64,000 nt of DNA from Gemmataceae bacterium (GTDB lineage: Bacteria > Planctomycetota > Planctomycetia > Gemmatales > Gemmataceae): assembly GCA_022616435.1 (NCBI GenBank), contig JAKEET010000094.1, positions 1 through 64,000 of the forward strand, in the 5' to 3' direction. Positions 25,136 to 33,972 of the stretch are shown one piece after another. The notes below the pieces were generated by a model, which saw only the letters and a program-made list of their open reading frames with translations, searched no databases and was not told the origin of the DNA. The position numbers and the translations under genes are program-made. Within the stretch, counting starts at the first letter, position 1. Each line of letters opens with the position of its first letter.

Positions 25136-26305
25136 ATGCCCACTGTGGTCAGCATTACCCGGAGCCGAAAGGAGGTTCCCGCGCCCCTGAAACGGCTTCC
25201 CAAGCTGACCGCGCCACTTCTGCGACTCAACGGACTGTGCCCCTACTACACGATGTTCCCCCTGTCCTTTCCGTTCGACGCGCTGGCGGCGTCCGAAGCA
25301 GGGGAATGGGTTTTCGATCCCTTCTGCGGTCGCGGCACAACCATTCTTGCCGCCCGGCTGCGTGGTCTGCCCTCGGTCGGCGTTGACAGCAACCCGGTCG
25401 CCGGGGCCATCGCCGCGTCGAAGTTGGCGATGGTGCGGGCTTCTGAGATCAGGGCTCTAGCGCGGACAATCCTCGAAGACGCCAATCCCGGCCCGGTCCC
25501 GGCCACGCCACATGGCGAGTTCTGGGAGAAGTGCTACGCGCCGAAGACGCTGCGCGAGATTTGCCGCATTCGCAATTTCCTGTTGGTCCAATGTTCTACC
25601 CGTGTCGAGGTTGCCCTTCGAGGCGTCATGCTCGGCATCCTCCACGGGCCGCGCAACAAGAGCAAGCCGACCTACTTATCGAACCAGATGCCCCGCACCT
25701 ACTCGACCAAACCGGGGCCTGCGGTGCGCTATTGGCGGAAGAAGAAACTGGAGCCGGTCGAGATCGACGTGCTCGATGCCATCGACCGACGCGCACGGTT
25801 TTCCTTCAAACAAGTGCCGCCGTCGATGCTGGGCAAGATCATCACATGCGACAGCCGCACCTTCGATTTCGCTCGACTCGCGCCGCGCTATTCGTGGGTG
25901 ATCACGTCACCGCCTTACTACGGGATGCGAACCTACTTTCCCGATCACTGGCTCCGCAACTGGTTCGTGGGTGGGCCGAACGACGTGGATTACAGCGCCG
26001 AGCACCAATTGTCGCACCACAGCGAAGCCGAGTTCGTCACCGACCTTGCCACAGTCTGGAAGAAGACCGCTGAAGTTTGTTTAGCGGGAGCCAAGCTCAT
26101 CTGCCGGTTCGGGGCCTTGCCGAGTTGCGAGAAAGACCCTCGTGACCTATTCGAACGATCGTTGGCCGAGGCGAAGTGCGGGTGGCGGATCACCACAATC
26201 AAGGACGCGGGAACATCGCAGCACGGTCGCCGCCAGTGCGACCAGTTCGGCACCGGCAAGAACAATCCGGTCGAGGAGATTGACGTGTACGCCGTATTGG
26301 AGTAG
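25136..26305 (+). CDS. Site-specific DNA methyltransferase (389 aa)
   Basis: ATG 25136 follows a GGAG six bases upstream. The SAM-binding motif [17 protein letters not shown] is at about residues 59-76 and the catalytic motif [12 protein letters not shown] at about residue 257. The order of SAM motif first and SPPY second, with about 190 residues between them, is that of the alpha-type amino-methyltransferases; SPPY favours N4-cytosine, though N6-adenine is possible. The NurA-like gene begins five bases after the stop, so the two are a transcriptional pair. A methyltransferase beside NurA and HerA is typical of a defence locus in which the methyltransferase would mark self DNA. Target site unknown. 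Confidence 0.85.
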   Translation: MPTVVSITRSRKEVPAPLKRLPKLTAPLLRLNGLCPYYTMFPLSFPFDALAASEAGEWVFDPFCGRGTTILAARLRGLPSVGVDSNPVAGAIAASKLAMVRASEIRALARTILEDANPGPVPATPHGEFWEKCYAPKTLREICRIRNFLLVQCSTRVEVALRGVMLGILHGPRNKSKPTYLSNQMPRTYSTKPGPAVRYWRKKKLEPVEIDVLDAIDRRARFSFKQVPPSMLGKIITCDSRTFDFARLAPRYSWVITSPPYYGMRTYFPDHWLRNWFVGGPNDVDYSAEHQLSHHSEAEFVTDLATVWKKTAEVCLAGAKLICRFGALPSCEKDPRDLFERSLAEAKCGWRITTIKDAGTSQHGRRQCDQFGTGKNNPVEEIDVYAVLE

Positions 26306-26310
26306 CAGCC

Positions 26311-27060
26311 ATGTTCGACCCCGATTCCATTCCGCTGATGAAAAAGGCCATTCGTGAGCGGACGGAGGCCGACCGGAGACTGCTGGACGAACTGCGCGAG
26401 GAAGTGCGTCCGCTGGCTTCGACCGTGCGCACCATCAAGCCACGGAGCACCACTTCGGTCTCGCTGGTCGCCAGCGACGGCGGCAATAACAAGCTCGTCT
26501 TTGATCCATTCACCGTCCAGTTTGTCCGGGTCGTGGATTCCTACGGCAAGGAACTCTGCTTTGAAGTGATCTCACCCACGACCGATACTGACATCCTCAG
26601 CGCCGCTCAGTTCAAGGCCGATGGCTCGCCGAAGACAGCCCTCGGTCGGATGATGGCCGACCTCGGCGTCAAGACGCTGACCTTGAGGCGAAGGCATACG
26701 TCTGGCCCGAATATGCAAAGGGTGCAGAGGCGGAAGGCGAAGAGGGTGAGGCCCCGAAGTACGTGGCGGGCGACATGTACTTTGTCCGGTTCGGCAAGGC
26801 GAAGGGCGATCCGCTCTGGGCGGTAGACATCTTCAGTTGCCAGAAGAGCAAGGACGCCGAGATATTCGGCTACCTGCTGGCCGACGCCATCGACGGCTTC
26901 CCGGTGCCGTTCTACCCGCGCTGCTTGCAGAAGGCCCATGAGCACGCCGAGATCGTCGATTTCGACCTAACCATCCTTCAGGACGAAGTGTTCGCCGCCG
27001 TGCGCGGCCTCGTCCCTGATGGGAATGTGCTGGACGAGTTCCAGTTGAATGTGGACTCGT
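26311..27060 (+). pseudogene. NurA-like nuclease, broken by an internal deletion
   Basis: ATG 26311 begins an intact NurA N-terminal domain: [18 protein letters not shown] carries the first catalytic Asp, then [16 protein letters not shown] and [15 protein letters not shown]. At about 26680 this frame loses homology and runs into an Arg-rich tail that stops at 26826. The neighbouring frame picks up [19 protein letters not shown], then the NurA C-terminal region [38 protein letters not shown] and DFDLTILQDEVFAAV. Between the two parts about 100-130 residues are missing, so the nuclease has lost its centre and reading frame. NurA acts as a 5'-3' nuclease with HerA; this copy should be inactive. 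Confidence 0.75.
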
Positions 27061-28103
27061 CGGCCGCCCTCAAGGAAGGCAAGATCTGCGTCATCGACGT
27101 GTCGCAGATCCGGGGCAATCAGGCCCTCGTCCTTTCGGGTCTTCTTCTCCAGCGAGTGTTCGACCACAACCAAGAGGAGTTCACTAAGGCAAACCCGGAG
27201 ACGATCCCCACGCTGGCAGTCGTTGAAGAGGCGCAGTCGGTGCTGGGCGGCAGCGCGGGCACGTCGGGCGAAGGTCCGTACATCGCGTGGGTAAAAGAAG
27301 GCCGCAAGTATGACCTCGGGGCCGTCCTAATTACCCAGCAGCCGGGGAGCATTACCCACGAGATCCTGAGTCAAGGTGACAACTGGTTCATCTTCCATCT
27401 GCTGTCGGCTGGCGACTTGAAGGCCGTCAAGAGCGTCAACGCCCACTTCAGCGACGACATCCTCAGCACCTTGCTGAACGAGCCCATCCCCGGCCACGGC
27501 GTCTTCTGGAGCAGCGTCGGCGGCAAGAGCTACCCGATTCCGCTCAGGGTGCTATCGTTTGAGCAAGCATACAAGGCCCTCGACTTGACCTATAGCAAAC
27601 CCCCGGCCAAGACCTTCGCCGAAGCTCTAAAGAAAAGGTTCAGCGCGGCCATCGCCACAGCGCATGCGGTCGCCCCGGTTGTCGTTCCGAAGGCGCTCTT
27701 CGATTCCGATGCTGACACGGAAACCACTGTCGATGATGAGGCTCCGGTGGAAGGCGGCTTCGGTGCTGAGGGCGGCGGGGAACCCGAGACGCCCGAAATG
27801 GTGGACGCCCCAGCGGACGTGTATGCCACTTACACGGCAGCGGCAATCCTCAAGGTCGCGGGCAATACGGCGCTGATCGACCGCATCAAGAGTGAGAAGG
27901 GAATCCCGTGGATGGGGGTCCAGACTCCACTCAAGGAGGCCCTTCCCGACATCTACGACGATCAGGAGCGTAACAACATCGCGTTTAAACTCGTCACCCG
28001 GTTCTTGGACGAAGCCATTGGCAAGAACAAGTGGAAGACGGAAAAGCGCACAAAAGCAGGCGGTGGCGGCGGGATGACGACGTGGATCGTGTTGCAGAAA
28101 TAA
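27061..28103 (+). pseudogene. HerA-type DNA translocase ATPase lacking its N-terminal half
   Basis: The frame continues without a stop from the NurA C-terminal sequence into HerA sequence: KICVIDVSQIRGNQALVLSG, LLQRVFDHNQEEF, Walker B PTLAVVEEAQSVLGG, GAVLITQQPGSITHEILSQG and NHWFIFHLLSAGDL-like residues, ending in an acidic linker and a compact domain (DRIKSEKGIPWMGVQTPLKE). The HerA N-terminal HAS barrel and the Walker A P-loop are absent, so roughly the first half of HerA (about 250-300 residues) has been lost together with any start codon and stop between the two genes. The junction lies somewhere in 27005-27075; the boundary given is approximate. It cannot be an active ATPase on its own. 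Confidence 0.75.
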
Positions 28104-28182
28104 GGGAGCTAAATCTGGAAAAGAAAAGGGGTCGGGAGTGGGTCGGGAGTCTTTTCTCTTGACATGACCGCACCCGCGCGAT

Positions 28183-28380
28183 GTCGATTCGACGGAGACA
28201 GGCGACTTCACCGACTTGCCGTCGTCGGGATGGTCCACGCCGTCGGGGGGGCGGGCTGCACAAGTCGAAGTGGACGGCCTCGGCCGGGCCACGAAGGTCA
28301 CGACGCCGGCAGGCAACATCGACTACGTCGTTTACAAGGACACGGCCCACGAAGTGCGCGTCTATCCCATATATCACAGT
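28183..28380 (+). pseudogene. Fragment of an RHS/YD-repeat protein
   Basis: A frame of about 60 codons reads TGDFTDLPSSGWSTP and then VEVDGLGRATKVTTPAGNID, DYVVYKDTAHEVRVYP. This is the RHS/YD-repeat signature (xDGLGRxxxVxxPxGN). It has no start and runs out of homology near 28380. RHS proteins form large polymorphic toxin cages; this is a short scrap in an accessory region. Confidence 0.65.
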
Positions 28381-28530
28381 TTGGTTCAGCAAGCAGCGTC
28401 GAGTTTCCCAAGATCCGGCACAAGAGAGTCGCACGATCCTGGGCAATCCGCTCGAGGCCGGTTTCCTCCGCATCATCTGCCATTTTTTTTTGCACAAACT
28501 GCGATTGCAAATCCCGAAACCCGCCCCCCC

Positions 28531-28636
28531 TCACGCCGACTCCGGCAATCAGCAACCCACTCGCATACGCATGCACCGCTCGCGCCACGCTTGCTGTTCC
28601 GCGGCGCTGGCGTTGTTGCCGGGCCAGAGCAGCGGC
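28531..28636. repeat. First copy of a ~105-base direct repeat, coding-like remnant on the minus strand
   Basis: This segment and 29519-29626 share cacgccgactccggcaat, gcaccgctcgcgccacg and cgctggcgttgttgccgg in the same order with a few substitutions and indels. Reading the minus strand of the second copy gives LLWPGNNASAAEQQAWRE followed by GLLKLPESA and a stop, like the end of a real protein. In this first copy the frame is broken earlier. The two copies flank the MazF module, which may have been inserted between duplicated ends or mobilised by them. Confidence 0.65.
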
Positions 28637-28664
28637 TCGCGTCATCCCACATGGGCCACATCTT

Positions 28665-29015
28665 CTATGGCAAGTCCAGCGCTGCTTTCAGGGCCTGGTT
28701 GAGCGCTTGCAGCAGCGGGTCTGAGAGCCGGCCAATGACGTGCAAGATCCGCCGCTGTCGGACGGTGGCCAGGTTATAGCATTTCACCAGCGACGGACCC
28801 TTCAGCCCCGAACCGGTGCCGTCCGCGGTTTGCGGATCGACAAGCACGGTCGTTGGCTGTCCTGCGTCATCCAGATTGCCCGTGATCATTGCCAGGATGG
28901 TGTTGGCGAGGCGCTGATTCTCGGCGTCGCTCTGCACCACGACCGCGGGCCGGACCTTTTCTCCCGGCTTGTCCTGGTAAGGGAACGGCACGAGAACGAC
29001 ATCGCCGCGCTTCAT
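28665..29015 (-). CDS. mazF: MazF/PemK-family mRNA interferase toxin (116 aa)
   Basis: The sequence starts MKRGDVVLVPFPYQDKPGEK and continues VRPAVVVQSDAENQ, the standard MazF/PemK N-terminus, with PQTADGTGSGLKGPSLVKCY carrying the family's loop and core strand. Length is typical. The ATG overlaps the antitoxin stop by four bases (ATGA), so the pair is translationally coupled. MazF toxins cleave mRNA at short sequence motifs. Confidence 0.9.
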   Translation of the reverse strand: MKRGDVVLVPFPYQDKPGEKVRPAVVVQSDAENQRLANTILAMITGNLDDAGQPTTVLVDPQTADGTGSGLKGPSLVKCYNLATVRQRRILHVIGRLSDPLLQALNQALKAALDLP

Positions 29016-29257
29016 GCCCGTTTCCCGAAATGCTGATAGCTTTCCAGGTAGGGATCTTTGGCGTCGTCCGGGGCCATGACTTCGTTCACATGCCCGGCGC
29101 CTTCATCGGGGTCGTAATCATCCAGCGCCAGCAAGGTCTTGAAACGTTCGTAGGTTTCCCGGCGAACGAGGACGTAGGTCTCGCGCGTTTCGGGATCGAT
29201 GGCAACTGGCTCCGCGGCGCTGAGTTCCTGTCGCTGCTGTTCGGTAAGTTCGATCAT
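29012..29257 (-). CDS. Antitoxin of the MazF module (81 aa)
   Basis: ATG 29257 is preceded by AAGGAGA. The product (MIELTEQQRQELSAAEPVAI, YVLVRRETYERFKTLLALDD) is short and acidic at the C-terminus, as expected of an antitoxin that wraps a toxin. The early EQQRQEL segment followed by EPVAIDPETRETYVLV resembles the antitoxin family often found next to MazF in planctomycetes and cyanobacteria. It overlaps mazF by four bases. Confidence 0.85.
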   Translation of the reverse strand: MIELTEQQRQELSAAEPVAIDPETRETYVLVRRETYERFKTLLALDDYDPDEGAGHVNEVMAPDDAKDPYLESYQHFGKRA

Positions 29258-29435
29258 CGCTGTCTCCTTGCCGACATGGTATCGTCCGCCACGGAATCGA
29301 GCAATGCATTCGGCCAAGCGAGGGATCACTGCGCATCATGCCTTTCATGCTCTGCTTGCCCTCGTCGGTCCTTCGGCAAGTCGCCAAGAAGATCAAGGCG
29401 CACTTCGCCAACTAGGAGATCAGCCCCCGGGTTCC

Positions 29436-29481
29436 CCTTTCCCCGTGGTTGATCGCGGGGAGTTTGAACCACGGGGAAAGG
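29436..29481. repeat. Perfect 15-base inverted repeat
   Basis: Arms cctttccccgtggtt (29436-29450) and aaccacggggaaagg (29467-29481) enclose 16 bases. There is no T-run. It lies in gene-poor DNA upstream of the antitoxin gene and next to the second ~105-base repeat copy. It could be a protein-binding site, a mobile-element end or a simple hairpin. Confidence 0.8.
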
Positions 29482-29518
29482 TGACACGGGGCGTCATTCC
29501 CACGCCGACCGCCGCACA

Positions 29519-29626
29519 ATCACGCCGACTCCGGCAATTTCAGCAACCCGTTGGCATGCGCCTGGCACCGCTCGCGCCACGCTTGCTGTTCCGCGGCGCT
29601 GGCGTTGTTGCCGGGCCAGAGCAGCG
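29519..29626. repeat. Second copy of the ~105-base direct repeat
   Basis: Same element as 28531-28636. On the minus strand it reads as the intact end of a coding sequence (LLWPGNNASAAEQQAWRE, then GLLKLPESA and TGA at about 29518). No start is seen upstream within the usual distance, so it is treated as gene debris rather than a gene. The rest of 29258-29788 has no convincing reading frame. Confidence 0.65.
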
Positions 29627-29788
29627 GCCCGCGATCCCGAGAACTCTTCCTGAACTTCCAGAGTCTGAGCCGAGAGAGTTGCTGGAGAAGCGAGCCCGCT
29701 GCCGAGCAAGAACAGCAACGGGATCATCAGCATGTGACATCGCCGCCGCAACGATGCGTTCAAGCCGCAACGCATGCTCGCCTCCGAA

Positions 29789-30301
29789 TCAACTCCCGCT
29801 CGTCGCCCCAGCCCCAAACTGAATTCGCTCGAAGCTCTCCTTCCGTTCCGTGATCTTCCTCTTGATCGACTCGAGCGCCGCCTTCTTCGTCTTCAAGGGC
29901 GAGGCGATGCCGGACTTGCGGGCCACCTGCATCGCTTCGTCCTTGGTGAGCCGCTTGTCGAGCGCCTTGATCTCCGCGTCGATGGCGCTGTATTCCAGCG
30001 CCGGATCGACGGCCCGTTCGTACAGGGCCTGCACGCTCTGCACGGCGGCGCGAACCGTCTCGGCGCTGTCGGGCCGCGGGACCACGGCTTTGCGACGGCC
30101 TTTGCCCGCCGGCAGCACGCCGGTGCGGGCGTAGTTTTCGGCCTGGGCCAGGAAATCGCAGAATGCCGCCACGGTCTGGCCGCGGAAGATTTCCAGCCCG
30201 GCGGCCATGCGCTCCAGGTCGCCGGCCGGACCCTTGGCGCCGGCGCTGGCCAGGGTGACGCCGAGGTTACGCACGAACTGCTGCAGGTCGGCGACGGTCA
30301 T
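29789..30301 (-). CDS. Small partner of the ParA-type ATPase (170 aa)
   Basis: The ATG at 30301 is preceded by AAAGG and lies inside the last 35 bases of the ATPase gene, so the two are translationally coupled. The product (MTVADLQQFVRNLGVTLAS, FRGQTVAAFCDFLAQAENYA, RRKAVVPRPDSAETVRAAV) is helical and basic, with a Lys/Arg-rich C-terminal half (KTKKAALESIKRKITERKESF). No known ParB domain or nuclease motif is seen. Coupling to a ParA-type ATPase suggests a DNA-binding or adaptor role. Confidence 0.65.
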   Translation of the reverse strand: MTVADLQQFVRNLGVTLASAGAKGPAGDLERMAAGLEIFRGQTVAAFCDFLAQAENYARTGVLPAGKGRRKAVVPRPDSAETVRAAVQSVQALYERAVDPALEYSAIDAEIKALDKRLTKDEAMQVARKSGIASPLKTKKAALESIKRKITERKESFERIQFGAGATSGS

Positions 30302-31685
30302 GCAGGGCCTTTCGTTGTTGCAGCTCGGTCAGCACGTCCTTGAAGATCGGCGCCAGGTCGTCGTCCTGGGGGGCGAGCTTGCGCGATTCCGCGGCTTCGC
30401 CGAAACGCGTCTTGTCCGGAACCCAGCGCTTGAACAGGTACACCGGCTCGCCCCAGGCGTCGCGGCACTTCTCCGCCAGTGCGCGCCACAACGTGGTCTC
30501 GCGCTTGCTCAGCTTCGTCTGCGCGTAGGTGCGGTTGGCGAGCACGCCGAGAATCTCCAGCTCCGGGCAAACCCGATTGCTCTTCAAGATGCGCAGCCAT
30601 TTCAACAGGCGCGGCACGGCATCCGCCGAGGTCTTGTCGAGCAGGACCGGGATCAGCGCGTAGTCGGCGCAGGTCAGGGCGTTGACGCAGGCGGTGGAGA
30701 GCCGCGGCGGACAATCGAGCAGGATCACGTCGAAGCGATCCTGCAAGAGCGGCGCGTGCAAGGCAGTCCGCAGCGTGTAGCGGACGTCCGGAACGCCCGG
30801 CTGCAAGAGCCATCGTGCCTTGGCGTGCTCTTCGGCGTCGGCGAGTTCCTCCGTCGCCGCCAGGAGCCAGCCTTCCGTCGCGCCAAGCCGGGTCAGGTTG
30901 TTCCAGGCCTGTTCCGGGGCGGCTTCGTCCTTGAACAAGTGCTGGACGAAACGGCCGCCGCCCAGGCGGATGTCGTGCAACTCCTGAGCGTGCAGGCAGA
31001 GCGCGGTCAGCGATCCCTGGTTGTCGAGATCGGCGAGGAGGGTACGGTAGCCGGCGTCGCAGAGCATCGCGCCGAGGTGCGCGGTCAGCGTCGTCTTGCC
31101 GACGCCCCCCTTCAGGTTCACCATGGCGATGATCGGCGGCTTGCCGTCGGAGCGGGGGCGAAACGCCGGAACTTCTCCTTGCGGCGGTTTCTCCCAGAAT
31201 CTCCCTTCGAGGTCCACGATCGCCTGCACGTGATCCGCCGCCGCCTGGAGCTGGTCTTTGAGCGCCCGGACGCGTGCCTTGAGCCAGCGAATGTTGGCGT
31301 TGGCCTGCCGCACCTGTTGGCGGTGGAACTCGTTGTGCTCGGCAGCCTGCTGCTTGGCCGCGGCCAGCGTCGCGCCTTCCTGCTTCAGGCGCTCGAGTTT
31401 CTGGGCCGCTGCCTGGAGCTGTGCTTTCCTGGCGGCGAGCGCGGTTTCAAGCCGGCGGATCGCCTGATCGCGCTCCGCGATGCGGCCCTTGAGGAGTTTC
31501 GCCCTGCCCTGTTCCTCTTGCCGGTCTTTCGTGAGGTCTTCGATCCGCTTGTTGAAGCGCTTCTTCCACCGCCAGAAGATCAACGCGCCGGCGCCGCCGC
31601 CCGCGATCAGGCCGGCGACCAGCGCGACGGCGTTCTGGGCGTTCCAGTTGAAGTCGCGAAAGAAGGCGTCGAGTTCCGTGAGCAT
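30267..31685 (-). CDS. ParA/MinD-type ATPase with an N-terminal membrane anchor and coiled coil (472 aa)
   Basis: Domain order: a hydrophobic helix at about residues 17-40 (NAVALVAGLIAGGGAGALIF) followed by WRWKKRF; a long Gln/Glu/Arg-rich coiled coil to about residue 175; then a ParA-type P-loop ATPase. The deviant Walker A is NLKGGVGKTTL, Walker A' is LLADLDNQGSL and Walker B is FDVILLDCPP. Standard ParA proteins are about 200-260 residues and soluble; here the ATPase is tethered to the membrane by a helix and a rod. A partner gene overlaps its 3' end. ParA-type ATPases position plasmids, chromosomes or protein arrays. Partitioning or a defence-like role is possible; the sequence does not decide. 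Confidence 0.8.
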   Translation of the reverse strand: MLTELDAFFRDFNWNAQNAVALVAGLIAGGGAGALIFWRWKKRFNKRIEDLTKDRQEEQGRAKLLKGRIAERDQAIRRLETALAARKAQLQAAAQKLERLKQEGATLAAAKQQAAEHNEFHRQQVRQANANIRWLKARVRALKDQLQAAADHVQAIVDLEGRFWEKPPQGEVPAFRPRSDGKPPIIAMVNLKGGVGKTTLTAHLGAMLCDAGYRTLLADLDNQGSLTALCLHAQELHDIRLGGGRFVQHLFKDEAAPEQAWNNLTRLGATEGWLLAATEELADAEEHAKARWLLQPGVPDVRYTLRTALHAPLLQDRFDVILLDCPPRLSTACVNALTCADYALIPVLLDKTSADAVPRLLKWLRILKSNRVCPELEILGVLANRTYAQTKLSKRETTLWRALAEKCRDAWGEPVYLFKRWVPDKTRFGEAAESRKLAPQDDDLAPIFKDVLTELQQRKALHDRRRPAAVRA

Positions 31686-31790
31686 CGCGGGCGTCGCCTC
31701 GCGGGAAGCAGTGCTGGTGCGTTGATTGTCGCCGCCGCAGGGCCGATGTCAAGCGGCAAGACGGGCGGTAGACATGACGGCGCATTCACG

Positions 31791-32084
31791 TCACGACATC
31801 GCCCACACGTTGCGCAACTGCTGCCGGCAATTGGCGGGAATCGACGGCGAGAACGCCAGCCGCACGCGGCGGCCCCGGCCGACGCCGCCGATCCAGCCGT
31901 GCATGACGTCGCGCTGGCGGCACACTTCGGTGACGTGGATCAAGAACTCCGGCGACACCTTCCCCTTGGCAAGCTGCACGACGCCGTTGTCGATGCGGAT
32001 GAGGAAGACGAAGTTCGGACGCAATGCCACCCAGACGAGGGCGAGCACCCCGAGGATGACGATGATCTTGAAGGCGTGGTCCAC
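31791..32084 (-). CDS. DUF3634 family membrane protein (97 aa)
   Basis: A GTG at 32084 preceded by a GGGGAG site starts MDHAFKIIVILGVLALVWVA, a single N-terminal membrane helix. It is followed by FLIRIDNGVVQLAKGKVSPE and VRLAFSPSIPANCRQQLRNV, the DUF3634 pattern. An upstream frame to 32270 encodes a sequence that does not look like protein. The family is small, membrane-anchored and uncharacterised. Confidence 0.75.
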   Translation of the reverse strand: MDHAFKIIVILGVLALVWVALRPNFVFLIRIDNGVVQLAKGKVSPEFLIHVTEVCRQRDVMHGWIGGVGRGRRVRLAFSPSIPANCRQQLRNVWAMS

Positions 32085-32229
32085 GACGACGTGCTCCCCG
32101 CCGGCCACCGCATTATGCCCTTGACCGTCGATCACTTCCGGGCCGTGATAGCACTGAGGGTTTGGTGAGCGTATTGGGCACGATACCAGCAACCTTGGTT
32201 GGATCAAGATCGATGAAGCACTTTCCACA

Positions 32230-33972
32230 TCACATTTGCGAGCGCCATACATGCACTCCCCATCCAGCACACCCCGTCATCCCAAGGAGAAAAAGGCAAG
32301 AGTAAATGGCCATGTGGAAGGTCGGCCCAACGATGAATAGCCACTCGATTGCGTTGCCGAGCACGCTGCCGACTGCTCCCAGCACCAGCCCGATGATCCA
32401 AATCGAGAAGATCGCACCGGCGTAATCCGTCCACCAGAAATGAGGCCATGTTCGATCCATGCGTGTCTTCCAGAAGCACAGCCCCAAGGCACAAAGCATG
32501 CCGATTGGGGTTGCGCCCAGCCACATGAGGACAGTGATCTCTGCTACTCCCCGGCGATGATGCCCCCATGGATCGCTTCCGGAGTAGCTGAGCCCGAGTA
32601 TGAGGCCGAAAACTACTGCCGCGGGAACGCCGCCGAACAATCCCACTACCGCGCCAACCAGGCCGGCTTTGATGTACTCCTTCATCTCGTGCCGGCGCAT
32701 TGCCGACTGCGGCGGAGGGGGTGAAGGCGGAGCCTTGGCGGGTGGTGCTGTCGCATGCGCGGGAGAGTTGGTCTTTGGTGCGGGCGTATGCGCGGGAATG
32801 GCGGGACTCCATGTCTTGGTGAGGCTCTCAAGTTTCGCCAATTCACAGGCCAGGTTTTCGGCGGTCTGGAGTCTCTCGGCAGGATCAGTTCGCAAACACT
32901 GAGACAGCAAGGTGCGCCATTCAACTGGAAGAGTGTGCACTACATCCCATGCTTGAGGATTGGGATCGAGTGATTGCCTTCTTCCGGTCCGATACGGCCT
33001 GTGTCCGGTAAGACACTCGACCATCATGAGCCCGAGGGAGTAGAGGTCGCTCGCGGGGCCGACTTCCTTCTCTCCCCGGAGCTGTTCCGGCGACATGTAC
33101 AGGAGTGTTCCCTGAAGGTCCCCGGTTCGCGTCAGCTCATGCAAGTCCCAAACATCCTTGGCTGCCGTTGTGCCAGCGACCGGGGCCTCCGCTGGTACGC
33201 AGGTTCGCACGAGTTTGGCGAGTCCAAAGTCCGCGATGAGCGGCGGGGCGTCATCGCCCTTGCCGTCGTATTCGATGAAAATGTTGCCCGGCTTGAGGTC
33301 CCGATGGACGATGCCAAATTGATGGACTTCGTGCAACGCCGCGGCGATTCGCCGGAAGTAATTGGCCACGCGGCGATGGGGCAACCATTTCACGTGCTCC
33401 AAGGCCCGGCGAAGCGTGACGTGAGGGACGAGCCGCATGGTTAGGAAAGGAATCCTCTCCACCCTGCCGCAGTCTTCGGGTAACACGAAGCGGTCGGGAT
33501 GGGGAGCATCCCCAAGGATGCGGCCCACCACGATCTCTCGTTGAAAGAGAGCTTCCAGATAGGGGTCGAGATGAGCGGGTGTTTTCAGCGCCCGGAGTTG
33601 ATTCGTTTCCGTATCGAGAACCTCGTAAACGCGGGCCATTTCGGTCTCGGAGAGCAGCCGGCACACGCGGTACTTGGCAAACAGCGCGTCTGCCGGCAGT
33701 TCGTCGATCCGCTCGGGCGCGGATGCAGGCGACCTTTGCTTGAGCCACTCAAGGAACTCGTGTTCCTCGGGCCATTGGCAGCCGGGGGCGGCGGCCGGTA
33801 ATGCATTCGCCCTGGGGCTGGTCTTCGGAAGCCCGCGTTCCAGTTCCTGCAGGCACGACCCACACTTGTGATCATCGAGGTGGGCGGCGATCGCCTTTTC
33901 CATTTCCGGGGACAGACCGCCTTCGAGGAACTGCCCGAGTTGCTCGGGAGTCGGACAGCATGGTTCCGTCAT
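32230..33972 (-). CDS. Membrane Ser/Thr protein kinase with an N-terminal His/Cys motif (580 aa)
   Basis: The N-terminus has HLDDHKCGSC (His31, Cys37, Cys40), a zinc-ligand-like cluster resembling the anti-sigma zf-HC2 fold often seen in planctomycete kinases. The kinase domain spans about residues 98-385: Lys in LRALKTP, catalytic loop IVHRDLKPGNIFIEYD, DFGLAKLV, and activation loop LLYMSPEQLRGEKEVGPASD. The usual glycine-rich GxGxxG is replaced by LSETEMARVYE. A Pro/Ala-rich linker leads to about four membrane helices (residues 430-570) with no sensor domain beyond them. The ATG overlaps the stop of the sigma gene by four bases. An ECF-kinase pairing of this type has been described in planctomycetes. 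Confidence 0.9.
   Translation of the reverse strand: MTEPCCPTPEQLGQFLEGGLSPEMEKAIAAHLDDHKCGSCLQELERGLPKTSPRANALPAAAPGCQWPEEHEFLEWLKQRSPASAPERIDELPADALFAKYRVCRLLSETEMARVYEVLDTETNQLRALKTPAHLDPYLEALFQREIVVGRILGDAPHPDRFVLPEDCGRVERIPFLTMRLVPHVTLRRALEHVKWLPHRRVANYFRRIAAALHEVHQFGIVHRDLKPGNIFIEYDGKGDDAPPLIADFGLAKLVRTCVPAEAPVAGTTAAKDVWDLHELTRTGDLQGTLLYMSPEQLRGEKEVGPASDLYSLGLMMVECLTGHRPYRTGRRQSLDPNPQAWDVVHTLPVEWRTLLSQCLRTDPAERLQTAENLACELAKLESLTKTWSPAIPAHTPAPKTNSPAHATAPPAKAPPSPPPPQSAMRRHEMKEYIKAGLVGAVVGLFGGVPAAVVFGLILGLSYSGSDPWGHHRRGVAEITVLMWLGATPIGMLCALGLCFWKTRMDRTWPHFWWTDYAGAIFSIWIIGLVLGAVGSVLGNAIEWLFIVGPTFHMAIYSCLFLLGMTGCAGWGVHVWRSQM

Noticed and set aside
29300-29420. Short plus-strand reading frame ending RQVAKKIKAHFAN
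   Set aside because: Too short and without a start site or recognised family; possibly gene debris, not reported as a gene.
25136-31685. A complete known defence system (BREX, DISARM, Dnd, restriction-modification) around the methyltransferase
   Set aside because: No PglZ, BrxC, DrmA/B, DndC or restriction endonuclease gene is recognisable; only NurA and HerA remnants are present.
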